Notes under the pieces: model-generated | Database searches by the model: none | Told to the model about the DNA's origin: nothing | Seen by the model: the letters and a program-made list of their open reading frames with translations, nothing else | Assembly: GCA_030765065.1 (NCBI GenBank) | Contig: CM060975.1 | Span: forward strand, 105,234,094 to 105,298,093 | Length of the DNA stretch: 64,000 nt | Source of the DNA: Deroplatys truncata | Lineage: Eukaryota > Arthropoda > Insecta > Mantodea > Mantidae | Direction of reading: 5' to 3' | Shown here: in pieces, positions 22,951 to 34,800 of the stretch | Layout of the letters: each line of letters begins with the position of its first letter | Position numbering within the stretch: the first letter of the stretch is position 1 | Made by a program: the position numbers and the translations under genes

Positions 22951-23293
22951 TAACATACCCAAAGCCCTGCGCTAGAGCGTGGAGCTCTGACTCCTGGCCA
23001 CGGAATGCGCCCGGGTTCGATCCCATTCATGGGGATGCAGATTTTAAGTCCCGAGTATAAAACCTTCAGCATCGTGAGGAAAAGGAGGAGCTGCGATAGG
23101 CAGCGATTCCGTCCACGGCGGCCAACATTCTGGCTGGGGGATGCGTGATACTAGCCACATCACCTCTCCGTATCGTAGGATGATCGCCCACCGCAGCCAT
23201 GCGTACGTGGGCGTGAGGCAGGGAGCCGGGTTCGTAGGTCAGGGCCCTTCATGGGCTGTAGCGCCACGGAATTTATTATTAACATACCCAAAG
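22951..23293 (+). repeat. tRNA-derived SINE with 14-bp target duplication
   Basis: Body 22965-23279 flanked by the perfect direct repeat taacatacccaaag (22951-22964 and 23280-23293). A-box-like gctagagcgtggagc and B box cgggttcgatccc (about 23011) mark a Pol III promoter. The rest is GC-rich SINE body ending ccacggaatttatta. The intact duplication suggests a comparatively recent insertion. Confidence 0.88.
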
Positions 23294-23783
23294 GGCGAAC
23301 TTCTGCCTAGGCAAACTAGGCAGCTACTGATGGCTCCAACCTCGAAAGAAGCCCCAGCCAGGGGACGAATTGACACACAGACTAAACCCATGATTTAGAG
23401 AACTAAAAAAACTGCTTCGTGGCAATGTAATCTTAAAATTTTATGTAATTATGTATGGTGATACTCGTTGTTTTGTTTCTATGTCATAGTCTGATTTTTT
23501 ACAGTGAAAGTAGGTGAAATGCATAAAACATAATAGAAATAAATATTTTTATTAAACTTAGCAACACGGGGCTCCATTCTGTTAAGTTATTATAGTCTCC
23601 CTTACGAACAAAGGCCATAAGTGACAGTTCCGATCAGACAATTTCAAGGAGATGGGGAAGGAGTGGTCGCAAGCACGTGGCGGTTTGGCACGAGACGACG
23701 AAAAATTATTTTATTGTTAAACATTAATGCACTACATATATTTATTTGTTTATTTATTTATATCTCACTTTCAAAACTGAAAA

Positions 23784-24072
23784 CTGAGTTTTATTTATGG
23801 ACGCTCTTTAACTGCTGTGATCCTTAGCGTCCCATTCTATATTGGGCGTAAAAGACCGGAAATTTTGCTCAGAGGCCTCTTTATCAGGCTTGAGGTTCTT
23901 TTACGTGCCGTAAATCTACGACACGGGACCACCGGCTTTACTTCCCTTCCGAAGGAAGCCATGCTAAGGATTTTTACGCCCGAAAAAAAATCCATCGCCC
24001 TCCGCCGGGTTTGAATCCGCGACCTCGGGAACTAGAGGCTAGCATGATAACCACTACACCACGGAGGACGAC
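23784..24072 (-). repeat. tRNA-derived SINE, LINE-tail type, copy 1
   Basis: Minus-strand SINE. Its 5' tRNA-like end lies at 24072: read on the minus strand, gtcctccgtggtgtagtggt begins an A box (tggtgtagtggttatcatgc), followed by a B box gcggattcaaacc. The middle carries a self-complementary block (cttagcatggcttccttcgg). The 3' tail (about 23784-23920) is homologous to the LINE 3' end at 9578-9713, ending aataaaactcag. Confidence 0.88.
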
Positions 24073-24770
24073 TTCAATTTCAGGAGGACATCAGTCGCAA
24101 TTACAGAAAATAAAGGAACAATTAAAAACACAAATAAACATACATGCCTATATGTATACAAATGTACAACACGCAAACTTAACTATAAATACCTAAACAA
24201 GAGCTTTATAAAGTTGTCTTTTAAATTCACAGAAATTGAAGGGAAAATCAAAATATCTTAGTTTATTCTTCGTCGCCGGATTCTCCTTCAGTCAGAATCC
24301 CGAGAGCACATGATTGATAGCTAGAAATTATCAAATTTCGGTGACAAATATAAAGCAAATTTAAACAAACACACGTTGAAACAGACTAATTCCTATGAAA
24401 TACGTGATTATGACGAAGCAGAGGTTTTGCTACTGCGAAATCGCCTTCGCTCGTGATTGAGACTCTAGACCCGGGTCTTGTGTCCGGACCTAGTAATATA
24501 TTCTGTTCAACACAATATCGAGATTACTTTATTTTCATTATGTAGAGGAATCTGTGGAGAAGATTAGATTACATGTATTTATCTGCACGGTATGAGCATC
24601 TGAATATTGTGCTGCTTAGTTGTCTGGGAATAAAGTTAAGACTGAATTTGATTGTGCAATTATTTTAAAAACGTAAACTATTCAAGTGCGACGTGCATCA
24701 ATATGATACAAAAAAATAGTCCTGTAGTTTGCATATTCACACCACCTTACAAGCGAAACACACTAAATCA
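24073..24770. other. No recognised gene
   Basis: AT-rich spacer; nothing recognised on either strand. Confidence 0.4.
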
Positions 24771-24860
24771 TGGTCTGCCTATGGTTCAGTTTGCTTTTGA
24801 GCCCGAGGTTACAGGATTCAATCCCGATTAAGAACGAAAATTTAAGTATGCGGCAGTCTC
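24771..24860 (+). repeat. tRNA-like SINE head, degenerate
   Basis: A-box-like tggttcagtttgcttttgag and B box caggattcaatcccg (about 24815), then a short AT tail. Old and without clear target duplication. Confidence 0.4.
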
Positions 24861-24949
24861 ATGTCAGCAGATTTGCTGGATAACAGAATTCCCCCGGAAC
24901 AAAATTCCGACACACTGGCGACGCTGATATAATCCTGACAGTTATCGCC

Positions 24950-25060
24950 GTAACAGACATAGCACATCGATTGCATGCTGTCCTCGGGGTCCCAGTTCGA
25001 TTCACGGTTGAGCTCAATACGGTTAACCCGTGTGCTTGGGTGGATGTATAAAACAGGTTA
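24950..25060 (+). repeat. tRNA-like SINE head, degenerate
   Basis: A-box-like tagcacatcgattgcatgct (about 24959) and B box cagttcgattcac (about 24991), followed by gttaacccgtgtgcttgggt. Boundaries uncertain. Confidence 0.45.
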
Positions 25061-25212
25061 TTTATATAGCTACATCTAAGGACTACCGCTGGGCAACTTC
25101 CTGATCACATGTTCCAAGTCATATACCTACAGCACGTCCGCGCACTGTAACCTTACTATGCCTATTGGAGGGCCTTAAGTTGGGTAGGTCGCTATGAAAT
25201 ACTCGTACACTA

Positions 25213-26400
25213 CGCTTCCCGGGGGAATTGAAATCTATTTTAGTCCAGTTCCATACTGAATATGATCCCGTTTCCATGTTAAATTCAATACGTTTTGAGA
25301 TCGATTTGGACACACAAAGTTCGAGAATAAATAATTCAAGCTTTTATGTTGGTCAATTTGGATTTACGTTGGCGAACCTGTTAAACATGTGTTTGTTTTT
25401 CTTTATATTTTTAACAGGTTTTGAAGTTATTGAGAAGAATAAATTGCGAATTATGGAAGCGATAAAAATGGCTTTGCTGTATGTTTTATTGCACATGTGG
25501 TTAACGATTTCCGCTAAATAAAAAAAGTGACGAGCGTGCAGTGCATTAGGAGTACAGAAGAAGATATAGGGAGAGCCAAAGAACTACGAACCGGCTGCGC
25601 GGTGTTTTTCCTGTCCGCGTCCACGGCACTCGTTGCCGTCTGCCGCTGTTATAGAAAGACGCGGATGAAACCATTCAACAGTTTTAAATTTCCTGACCAA
25701 TATTATGTTTTAATTCTTCCAGGGTGTGTAAGTTTGTCTTGTACACTATATATAATTTAAGTTACCCCAGGGGGTTAGGTCGTGGACCGAGGGGGCCACA
25801 AATCTCTACTAATAATTCTGTCCTCAAACGCACTTTCAATTGTTCTCATTCAAATATTGGCCGTATGAGCTGTTACAGAGTCTTGTTGAAAAAAGGCAAA
25901 ATCATGCTCCCTGTCTGTTAATTCTCTAAAAGCAGGGGACAAAATTGTATTCCAGTGTGCGGGCTTCAACTATTGACTCGAAAAAGATTGCTGCCAAAAA
26001 CGTATGGACAACGACGGTAGACAGTCTCAGCGTCTGCTTTCATAAAGTTGGTAAGTAAAGCCTTTAAAAGTAGTTTTAAAAATGTCGTATGGTTTCATCC
26101 GCGCCTTTCTATTGTAGCAGCAGACGGCACGAGCGCCGAGGACGCACACAGGAAAATCACCGCGCAGCCGGTTCTAGTTTTTTTGGCTCTCTCTGTAGTA
26201 TCTTTGGCGTACTCAATACGATTTGAATACGGTAGGTGTTTCCATGCAACAAATTTCGATCCGATCCTCTTACGACCCTACTTTCTAAGAGGATTGGATC
26301 CAAGGTTCAATACGATCTCAATACGATCCAGATCCGCGTATCCATGCAGTATTCAATTCGGAAAGTGTACTTAAATCGATTTCAATTCTCCATGGAAACG
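25213..26400. mobile_element. Inverted-repeat non-autonomous element
   Basis: TIRs 25213-25235 and 26378-26400 align without gaps (cgcttcccgggggaattgaaat against cgtttccatggagaattgaa in reverse complement), with TA outside both ends. A second pair of inner arms mirrors 25555-25680 with 26085-26205, including aaccggctgcgcggtg and cgcggatgaaacc. Near the right end 26258-26272 and 26286-26300 form a 15-bp hairpin with one mismatch, and caatacgat occurs three times between 26213 and 26325. Short frames inside show no known domain. The class is undecided (PIF/Harbinger-like or foldback-like). Confidence 0.75.
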
Positions 26401-26780
26401 TAAGGATGAAATCTAGCAGGTAGAAATCTGTGAGGAATGGGGATATGTGAATTCCTATAATTTTGGAAAAATGGGATATGTTTAGTTCTTACAGTTATGT
26501 AGGTTAAAGAAGCCTTAGGAGCAACCTTGGCGTGGTTAAAAATGTTATCTTTGGTTTTTGTTTAAAATTATAACATTGTCAAACAGCTAAGCATTAAGGC
26601 TTGATCAAGCAATTTTGAAACAGATATGTCAAGTTGCAATTTTCAATAAAATCTTCATCGAGAAAGGGGAACCCAAAGAAGTATGTCAAACCCTTTCCTA
26701 TTTTGCTCACCTGCACAAACTTCTTAATGGTTAAAGCCGCTGCACTCTGATTACATTCAGTCAGTCCCGTTCACATCTTC
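26401..26780. other. No recognised gene
   Basis: AT-rich spacer between the inverted-repeat element and a possible MULE relic; nothing recognised. Confidence 0.35.
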
Positions 26781-26789
26781 ATTGGGATG

Positions 26790-27050
26790 GGAGTATGACT
26801 TGATGTCTGTCAAGCCTCAGGATCAAATATTAGATAAATTTTGTGATTATATTGTTGACACATATACAAGTGAAGAATGTCTTATTTTTCTACACGCTGT
26901 GCCGAGCTATGGGAACAAGTTTGTCTTTGTAGGAATTCACATGTCAGTATTCTTACAAACCACAAGTTTGTATGAATTCACAAAAACCGAAGTTGGGCAG
27001 CACCATTGTCCTGTAAACTTCAGCTGTGCCTCTCTTCCAGTATGCTAGGA
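26790..27050 (+). pseudogene. Possible MULE-type transposase relic
   Basis: The frame from 26782 contains ILDKFCDYIVDTYTSEECLI, which resembles the L-x-x-F-C-D-Y-L-x-x-x-Y block just after the DDE core in insect Mutator-like (FLYWCH-associated) transposases. After it the reading frame slips and only scraps (WAELWEQ-like) remain. The match is short, so this could be coincidence; no upstream catalytic motifs are visible. Confidence 0.35.
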
Positions 27051-29706
27051 ACTGCATAGAAACGGCCTTCTGCTAGGAACTGTTTATTTTTCAAGGAATT
27101 ACAACTATGATGTCTCTAAAGCGTGAAATGTTACTCACTTCCTTGTTTGCTCATGCACCCAGTGTACTAGTCACCACTGACATGGCCTTCAGCACAACAT
27201 CCACCAGATAGCATTAATAGTTAAATTACGTTGTTACGCAGACAGAGGGGGTTGGCTCATACTTATGTCCGTCCTTCATAAACCTGACGACCTTATTCTC
27301 TGTCGAAGAGTTGTTCTTCAACCAGATTATCATATTCCGACCGCAGAATGTGTATATGCCTAGGCGTACTAGGTGTCGCGCTCATTTCCTCTTCCACTTT
27401 CTTTTACGCATGAGAAAATGTCAGAGAATGAATAAATATCTTAGTTACTGGTCGGCAATTGCAGTCGCTCTGCATTAAATAGAAAACACTGGTATACGTT
27501 TTCAGCAAGTGTATGTTCAAAATGTATAATTTTAGAGGTGTTTTTTTTTAAGAAATTTATATATACCTACTTAGATATTGTTATGGCTTTTTATCAACTG
27601 CTTTAACAGTATGCTAACACGAGAAACCAAAACAGTACTTAACAAGTCTTTTCATTGACACAATAAGTTTTAGTTTTCCGGTAATTTAACTCAGCTTATG
27701 GTTTGCTTTCTCCAGTCTAAAAACTTAACTTACGACGAAACAGAATACTATTAAAGTAAGGTCACGTGTCCACGAACGAATGTATGGGTTTCATAGCATT
27801 GTTTTCCTACAACTGAGAACTTAACTGAACTGAATTCTATCGAGAGCGAAATTCGTATATGTTCAGTTTGTCAGCAATATTTTAAGTTTTCGCCCAAAAG
27901 TTTTGGTGACGAAATTAGAGGTGCCACTAGTTTCGGTATTTTAAGTTCAGTTGATTTTGGTTGTTATACGTTTATATTAAACTTTCACTTAGCCTAGTTA
28001 TTTATAAAGATAGAAATGAACTGTAAAGGAGCTTTACGACCTGGGAATTTCTAAACAAATTATGCATTTCTATACACTCTACAAAACTGGGAATATAGAA
28101 ATACAGAGAAAAAGCAGGGATTAAACGAACGCTTATTGTCGTGATAACTGTTTGAATTGGAAGTTAGAGAAATAATTGAGTAGCTGAGAGCATGAAGGAC
28201 TCTTTTAATTGGTGCATTAAGGATGATGTAGGTTGAAAATGACAAAATTTCACAATTTAAAAAAAAAAAAGTCCAAATGAGGTCTTGGGAAAATCTCCAT
28301 AAAATGTTATGGTCAAGTTATTAGTCTAAATGGGTTTTAACCCTCTGCAGCTTGGTGTACTATATTTGATACAAAGGTGTTTTTTTAAGGTTTTTAATGG
28401 TCTTTTTTATAATTTCATATTATACTAACCTTCAGCTATTTGTATCTGTTTTATATTGTAAAAAAAATTCAATAAAACTGTAGTATTTTTTTTAATAATA
28501 AACAAAATCCATGTAACTGCAGTCAAATGTAACCCCATCAACACCACACCGGTTATTTTGGTTGGGCCCTTCCAGTCCTTCACCACAGGCACATCTGACT
28601 GCTGAAAACGCATTTGGTGCTGCGAAGTGTGGAGTAATACCTCCTCGGATGAATCTGCCGAAGGTAGAAGAATTCCTGTGGTAAACGGCTCTTAATTCTG
28701 GTGGGGAGGAGAGACTGCTGGCCGAGAGAAAAGAACACAGCCCCAGGAACGTTGTGGAGGTTACGGAAAAAGTCTGTGGCTTGGTATTAGAAGGCTGTGA
28801 CCAGTCATACCAACATTCTCTCACGCGGCAAGCATGGCTTGTATGGCTATATTAGAGGTAGAATTAAATACCTGAAATAAGTTTTAGAATGTGTTTGCGA
28901 ACTTTCGGACTTGTTTTCTAAAACTTACATATTTCTACTTTAGGAAACTTTTCTCCAAAACTATTAGAAAATAATTAATTTACCACCTTTTATAATTTAG
29001 TAATGAAAGATTCCCTGTAGATACGTTTTTCTACGTGTGCATTTGTAGTATTTGCCCTGGAGACTGGAATGATAATTTTTAAAAATTAATGGTACTAATA
29101 TTTATTTTCTAAAAAGATAAATAATGTTTTAAAAATATGTCTGCTGAATTTGCTACATATAAATTAGAGAAACTGTATACAAAAGGCCAGTTCCACGTCT
29201 GTATGGTTTTGTGAAAATCTTTCTTATCTTTAGCAATGTCAGGTCAGGTAATAACAATGTATGACTCGGCGCTACGCAAAACAAAAATTCTGAAATAATT
29301 ATGGAAGTTGTAGTCAATTATTCTAAAACACCCTACAACGTTTCAAATTTTTAGCTAAAGAATGTTATGATTTATGGTAATTGATTATTTACTGTCACTT
29401 GAATCTGTCTCTCCTAAATTCATTTTCGCTGATAACGGCGAGATTAAATACACAATGAACAGAAGAAACAACTTCACATAGCCTTTTGTAAGCGGTTTCT
29501 GTAGTTGGTAAACGATTCCATTTATTTGAAACTGGAAATAAAACCAACCTTTTCCCGTTTCTTTGTCAAGTCAAATAATGCACACAATGCGATTCCAGAA
29601 CTAATGTATATTGCACATGCGCTCCCACCTGCAGTTGCGTGGTTGTTTATCCTTATACGTAAGAAGTCTGCACCAGTTCAGGTTTAACTCGTTTGTTTAA
29701 AAACAC
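27051..29706. other. Long stretch without recognised features
   Basis: AT-rich DNA. Within it 28500-28840 is noticeably richer in G and C than its surroundings and holds a 110-codon minus frame (28492-28824) and a 62-codon minus frame, neither resembling a family I know. No repeats shared with the rest of the window were seen. Confidence 0.45.
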
Positions 29707-30993
29707 GAGGGCTGATCGAAAAGTAACGCACAATACTTTTTTTACAAAAAAAGTTTAATAGTTAAAAAAAATCACAAATGAACTTACCCCTTTTACCTAC
29801 TTTTCGACATAGTCACCAAGTTTCTCAACACATTTCTCCCATCGTGATACCAGTTTCAATATGCCCTGTTCGTAGAAGTCCGTTTCCTTGGAATATAGCC
29901 ATCTGCGGACGCTGTTTTCACTTCCGCATCTGTCGCAAAGCGTTGGTCGGCCAGGAATTTCTTCATGGGACCAAACAGATGAAAGTCCGACGGTGCAAGG
30001 TTCGGACTGTATGGTGGATGCAGGAGCACCTTCCAACCAAATTTGGTGATTTTCTGACGAACAGCAGCAGAACATGGGAGCGAGCATTGTCATGAAAAAT
30101 GTTGACATCGTCAGCATTCATGTTGTGGCGTTTGTCACGAAGTGCACGACACAACTTCACCAAAGTTTTCATGTAGGCTGCAGCATTCACAGTGGTCCCG
30201 TGTTCAGCAAAGTCCACCAATACAACAGCATCACAAGCACTTTCCTAGCAGATTGAGTCACTTCGAATTTTGTCTTCATTGGGGAACCAGCATGAACTCC
30301 ACACTTGCCTGCTTGGTTTCGGGCGCGTAGTGGTATGCCCACGATCCATCACCAGTGACGATTCCTTTCAGAAAGTCATGACCTTCTGCGATGTACCGCG
30401 TTTGGTGATCCAAGCTCGTCATCATTCGCTGCCCCTTGTGGTTGTCTGTCAGGTTCTTAGGCACCCAGCGAGCACTAACTTTACGAAATTTCAACGTGTC
30501 ATGAACAATATCGTACACTGCACCATAGGAAATACTTAACTGTTGCGATAAGGTTCGCAGTTGTGCACGCCGATCGTTCAAAATTGCCGCCTCAATGCCT
30601 CTGACATTCTGCGGGGTTGCAGCTGTTACCGGTCTCCCGGAGCGTGGCGAATCACTAAGGTTCACACAGCCCTCTAGGAAGAATGCACACTACCTAGACA
30701 CATTGCTAGGTTCATACAATCATCCCCATACACGCCATGCATGTCCCTGTGAATAGCACTCGATTTATGCCCTTTGGCCCACAAACCTCTGCTCTTCACA
30801 CGTGGACGACAGTAACATGCGCTCCATCTTTGTTGCGTAGTTCACGCTTCTCTCGCTAGAGCTGCACATGAAACAAAAAATACCCATTTAGTGAAAACTT
30901 CAAACTATATCTATGAATATAAAATAGCAACATTCCAGCTGCAATACCAAGGCAGAAAAAAATTATTGTGCGTTACTTTTCAATCCGTCTTCG
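29707..30993 (-). mobile_element. mariner-type transposon, reverse
   Basis: 1287 bp. Ends cgagggctgatcgaaaagta (29707) and, in inverse, gttacttttcaatccgtctt...cg (30993), with tttttt-rich subterminal runs. The right flank keeps TA; the left has ca, so the duplication has mutated. It encodes one transposase on the minus strand from a lineage distinct from the 11.4-kb element. Confidence 0.9.
29797..30827 (-). pseudogene. mariner-type transposase, multiple frameshifts
   Basis: The minus-strand start at 30827-30825 gives MERMLLSSTCEEQRFVGQ, the N terminus of a mariner lineage. After stops and a slip, NLSDSPRSGRPVTAA (from about 30662) leads into a 129-codon open stretch. It holds the second helix-turn-helix (RRAQLRTLSQQLSISYGAVY), FRKVSARWVPKNLTD and TGDGSWAYHYAPETKQASVE, where the usual G-DE-W motif has Gly-Asp-Gly. 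Later frames give FHDNARSH-like text (about 30100, second catalytic residue). The end is RRWLYSKETDFYEQGILKLV, SRWEKCVEKLGDYVEK and a stop at 29797. Length of about 343 codons is normal. The third catalytic motif (SPNLAPSDF-like) is only visible after a frame change near 30010. Inactive. Confidence 0.88.
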
Positions 30994-31079
30994 TATCTTT
31001 GCTATAAGCTCTTGGAATGGATGAAGAACAAGATCAGTCGTTACGTTAGTATCTTAGATCAAAGATATTTCATTCACGT

Positions 31080-31520
31080 TGAAACCAAACACGGGCGTTC
31101 GATGACAGTAGAATTTGTCAGTGATTTAAAGGTTTTCATGAAAGTGGTATTACTACAGAGAAAACCAACGATCGAAACACCAGATCATCTATGGACTTGG
31201 AGGTCCCTCTTTAAATGTTTGGAAGAAGACAACTGGATTACTTTTGAAATGCTAGCTCGCGAATATGGTATATACACGGTACCCATACGTCACATTTTCA
31301 CACAGCATCTAAAAAATAGAAACGTGACTGCTTCCCCACGATAATTGCAAGACAACATATAGGCGAGTTGACGCGGAAGTATTGACCGATTACAATTGAA
31401 AAACGCTTCCTCATCCAGCCCACAGTGTGAACATTACTTCAACTGACTACGACTTTTTATCCAAACTAACGAATTCACTTAGGGGTCAGTTAATCCATAA
31501 CCGGAACATCCATGTGACTC
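31080..31520 (+). pseudogene. mariner-like transposase relic with missing middle
   Basis: The frame at 31012-31344 contains CLEEDNWITFEMLAREYGIY, which looks like the second helix-turn-helix of a mariner/SETMAR-type transposase (E-D-x-x-x-T-x-x-E-L-A-x-x-x-G-x-S), followed by LKNRNVTASPR. In the next frames LPHPAHSVNITSTDYDFLSK and LTNSLRGQLI (31415-31490) resemble the C-terminal PHPPYSPDLAPSDYxLF...LRGQRF block. The catalytic middle is absent. It lies just beyond the TIR of the preceding mariner element and is much more decayed, so it is a separate, older insertion. Confidence 0.5.
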
Positions 31521-32879
31521 GGCGCATATGAGAATTAAATTAATCATTGACTATATTGACAGAATAAAATTTGTAATGATTACTTAAATGTGTTTTTTTA
31601 ATAAGTCGCTTATAGTGGAGGTTAGAATAAACGAGAATAAGATGAACTTTACATCATTTTAAAGACTACCTCAGTTAACCTCCATCATCTATGAGGACAC
31701 TCTACATGTTCAGTGATTATGTTGAGAAAACAAGAATCATACAGAAGTGCGATATTTACTATCACTATAATAAAAGTAATAAGGAAAATTGACTATAATT
31801 CACCAATACTTTCAAAAGGCTAATAGGGTCTGAAAAACTTTCTTCTTCAATGTTATATTCAAGTGTATGTTCATTTTAATACCCAATATTACTGCCAAAG
31901 AGTATCCAAAAGAGAACACAGCAGTCTAATAAGCTGCGAAAATATAGTTGACCTCCAATTCTGGTGGTAGATACTGAAAACCAAAGCAGTTGCCTACATC
32001 AGCATGATCACTGGAAGCAAATTCTTACAAACTATCGCCGATGAAAAAGAAAATTTAGATCACATGGAATGTAAAATATTCATGTCATTGTACTTTCAAG
32101 TTTGCAGGACGGAACGTAAGTCCAGATTTACCGCTTTAAAATGCACGTGGTATAGCTGTTGCCTGCGTTAAGCGAGGAAATTTAAGGCAGTGTTTTAAAC
32201 ACTTAAATGATTTCAGTCTAATTATATAATATATAAATTCAATAACAACCCGCCTTAAAGCAATATGTGTATGTAACAAGATATAAAAAGTGCATATTAC
32301 AGTCATTATATATGTTTATATTATTGTATACATGTGTAATAATATTATCTGAATGTATTACGATATTTAATAATATAGAAGCTGTGAGAATAATAGGTTA
32401 AAAGTTGCTAACAATTAGGTAACAATGAGGTAACCTTGAGGCAATAATGAATTTGAAAGTTTAACAATACTACTTGTAATTCTTGGAAGCAATAATATAA
32501 TTTTTGAGAGTTTATTAAATAGCCAATCATCAACCACAAAAAAGCTGAAGTTAAATAAAAGTATTCTATTGGATCAGGAATAGACAATAAGAGACTTGAA
32601 ATACAGAAATTTACAAATTTAGGCGGTAGAAATCAGTTCAGTTGCTTGTAGACAGTATTCCTAACCGGACGCGAAACGCGTCCTCGAAAGTTAAATACGT
32701 ATTCAGTGCGAGACAAAAATAGATTGTGTGTTAAAAAGTGCAAGTAATTAATAAAAAAAATCGCACAGCTCTCTCTGTACCAGTGAAGTATTATTTAAAT
32801 CGTGTCAAGCATTAATAAAAGGAGTGAAGTAAAATTATAATCTGTGTAAGCCTACATTCTTCAGTCGCACCACTCCCCG
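31521..32879. other. No recognised gene
   Basis: Very AT-rich DNA. The only structure noticed is a perfect small hairpin ggacgcg-aaa-cgcgtcc at 32667-32683. Confidence 0.45.
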
Positions 32880-34173
32880 CTAAGACACCCATGTCTCTAA
32901 CAATAATACTGTCACCAGGAGGTATGTCCCAATGGTCGCATCAATATTGAATGTACCCCTCTCGGTCAGTAATACAGGCATGTAATCGTGGGCAGACGAT
33001 TGTACAGGCATCCTGCGACACACTGTCCCAAGCATTTTGCACCTGCTGTCGCAGTTCGACAATGGTTGTGGCCGACCGTGGAGACCCAGTCAGTTTCTTT
33101 CTCATCATGTCCCATACATGTTCAATGGGAGAGAGGTCAACGGACCGAGGTGGCCAGGGTAGTTGTTGTACACTATGCAGAGTACGTTGTGTTGCAGCAG
33201 CTGTATGGGGGCGTGCGTTATCCTTTTGAAACAGCACATCGTCTTCCTGTTGAAGAAATGACAGTAACACAGGATTAATTACCTGCTGGATGTAGCTGAC
33301 ACCGGTTGCACGTCCCTGCACAAACACCAAAGGCAAGCGCGAGTTGTAAGTGATGGCACCGCACACCATGTTGCCAGCATTTGGGCCTTTGTGTCGTGGA
33401 CGAATGCTTTCTGGAAGAGTTCGTCCATCAGCTCTACGTCGTACGCGTACACGACCATCATTTGCGTACAGGCATAACCTACTCTCATCACCGAAGACAA
33501 CATAGCGTCATTCCATTGTCCAATGAACCCTTTCTCGACGCCAGAGGAGACGTGCATGGCGGTAATGTGGTGTAAGAGGTACCTTGACTAGAGACACACG
33601 TGATTTAGTCCTGCTGCAAGAAAACGTCCAATAGTCCATGCTGACACTCCAGGTGCTACCTGTGCACGGATCTCTTCCCCGGATGCTGCTCGGGCACCCA
33701 CGAATGTCCGTATAATTCGTCGATCCAGACGTGATCTGTACAACGTGGCCGTCTAGAACCTGGTCTACGGGAGTGACAATGTTCCACAGCCCACTGCTGA
33801 AAACACCGACACAGCACCGACACATTGCGCCCAACATGAGCAGCAATTTATCGATAGGTCCACCCAGCTTCGCGCAGGTCAACAATTCGAACCCGTTCAA
33901 ATGACCGTAGCTGTGCGACAGGTGCACGTTCGCGTTGTGGTAGCAGGGCTATATCCTAGAATGTCGTTTGACAGCGCCAGTCACCTGTTATGGTACCACA
34001 GTGACTGCCTGCAGAGTGGATACAGAGATCATTGAGGCACATCTTATCAATGCCATCCAGTGTCCACTGACCGGACACATCAATCACCAATACTTAACCC
34101 CTCAATATCCACATTCTATGCCCATGTTTCATGAACACAGTCCTTAGCGTTGTTGCATTGTTTTCCGCCAGTG
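32880..34173 (-). mobile_element. Tc1-like transposon, reverse, one end lost
   Basis: The right terminus at 34152-34173 (gttgcattgttttccgccag, then tg, followed by tatata) looks like a Tc1-type TIR with a TA target. I could not find its inverse near 32.8-32.9 kb, so the left end appears truncated or too diverged. It contains a broken Tc1-like transposase on the minus strand. Confidence 0.75.
32941..33950 (-). pseudogene. Tc1-like transposase, reverse, broken
   Basis: Minus strand. The N-terminal part (about 33930-33800) reads AQLRSFERVRIVDLREAGWT then an in-frame stop, the first helix-turn-helix of a Tc1-type protein. The middle (33870-33510) survives only across several frame changes (VPLTPHYRHARLLWRRERVH, then the first-catalytic-motif region). 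From 33369 a clean 142-codon frame begins MVCGAITYNSRLPLVFVQGR. It carries DVLFQKDNARPHTAAATQR (second Asp) and PPRSVDLSPIEHVWDMMRKK (Glu of DD34E), ending LHACITDREGYIQY with a stop at 32941. Length and domain order are normal for the family; the first-Asp motif lies in the damaged section. It differs clearly from the Tc1-like element at 6.6 kb. Confidence 0.88.
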
Positions 34174-34177
34174 TATA

Positions 34178-34519
34178 TATATAAAATGTATATTGATTGT
34201 GCAATTAACCATCATATATAATACTTAGTGCAAATAAATTATATCAATATATATGACAGTCGTTTACAGCCAACCTAATGAACATTTTCCCAAAAAAAAT
34301 TCCAAGTCAGTTTTTTTATTATGGTGCAGTAGTTAATTTTGAACCAGAAATCTGTAATCGTTCATCCGAGGAGCATTTTGAAAAATTGCAAAATTAGAAC
34401 ATTTTAGTAAACAATTAATTTCTCAATAATGGCTTAACTTAGAAGTTCGAAATTTGGTATTTTGTTTGTAGAACGCACGTCCATTATCACATAAAATTTG
34501 AAGTTTATAGCTCAAGAAT
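34178..34519. other. No recognised gene
   Basis: AT-rich spacer. It may be part of the repeat that follows, but I could not match it elsewhere in the window. Confidence 0.35.
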
Positions 34520-34800
34520 TGCGGATTTTAGTATTTTCACCGATGGACGATGGAGTTACCTTAAGGGAAGATGGTAAGCAAATTTTGGCGAAAAACTAAT
34601 TTTTCTAACATTTTTATTTCATAGATTAGACATATGAGCACATGTTCCAATGATATTCTGTCTTTTACCACCTCAATATGCGTTTAAAAATTTTAATACC
34701 GTAGAAATGCAATTGTATTACACCCATTTTTCAAACAGGCACCAGCTTTGTGTTTGTTAGTTTAAGTTTATATTGTTATTTATTCCAGTAAAATCTAAAT
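34520..34800 (+). repeat. Direct repeat, copy 1
   Basis: Shares with 35530-35805: gatgg(a/g)cgat...gttacctt(a)agggaa, aacatttttat-tcatag, gagcacatgttcca, cacccatttttcaa and ctttgtgtttgttag. About 275 bp, moderately diverged, same orientation. Confidence 0.75.

Noticed and set aside
32667-32683. Perfect 7-bp hairpin as terminator or element end
   Set aside because: Short, isolated in eukaryotic DNA and not paired with any matching terminus nearby.
32850-32900. Left TIR for the Tc1-like element at 32.9-34.2 kb
   Set aside because: No inverse match to the right terminus (cgccagtg end) could be found, so the left end is left undefined.
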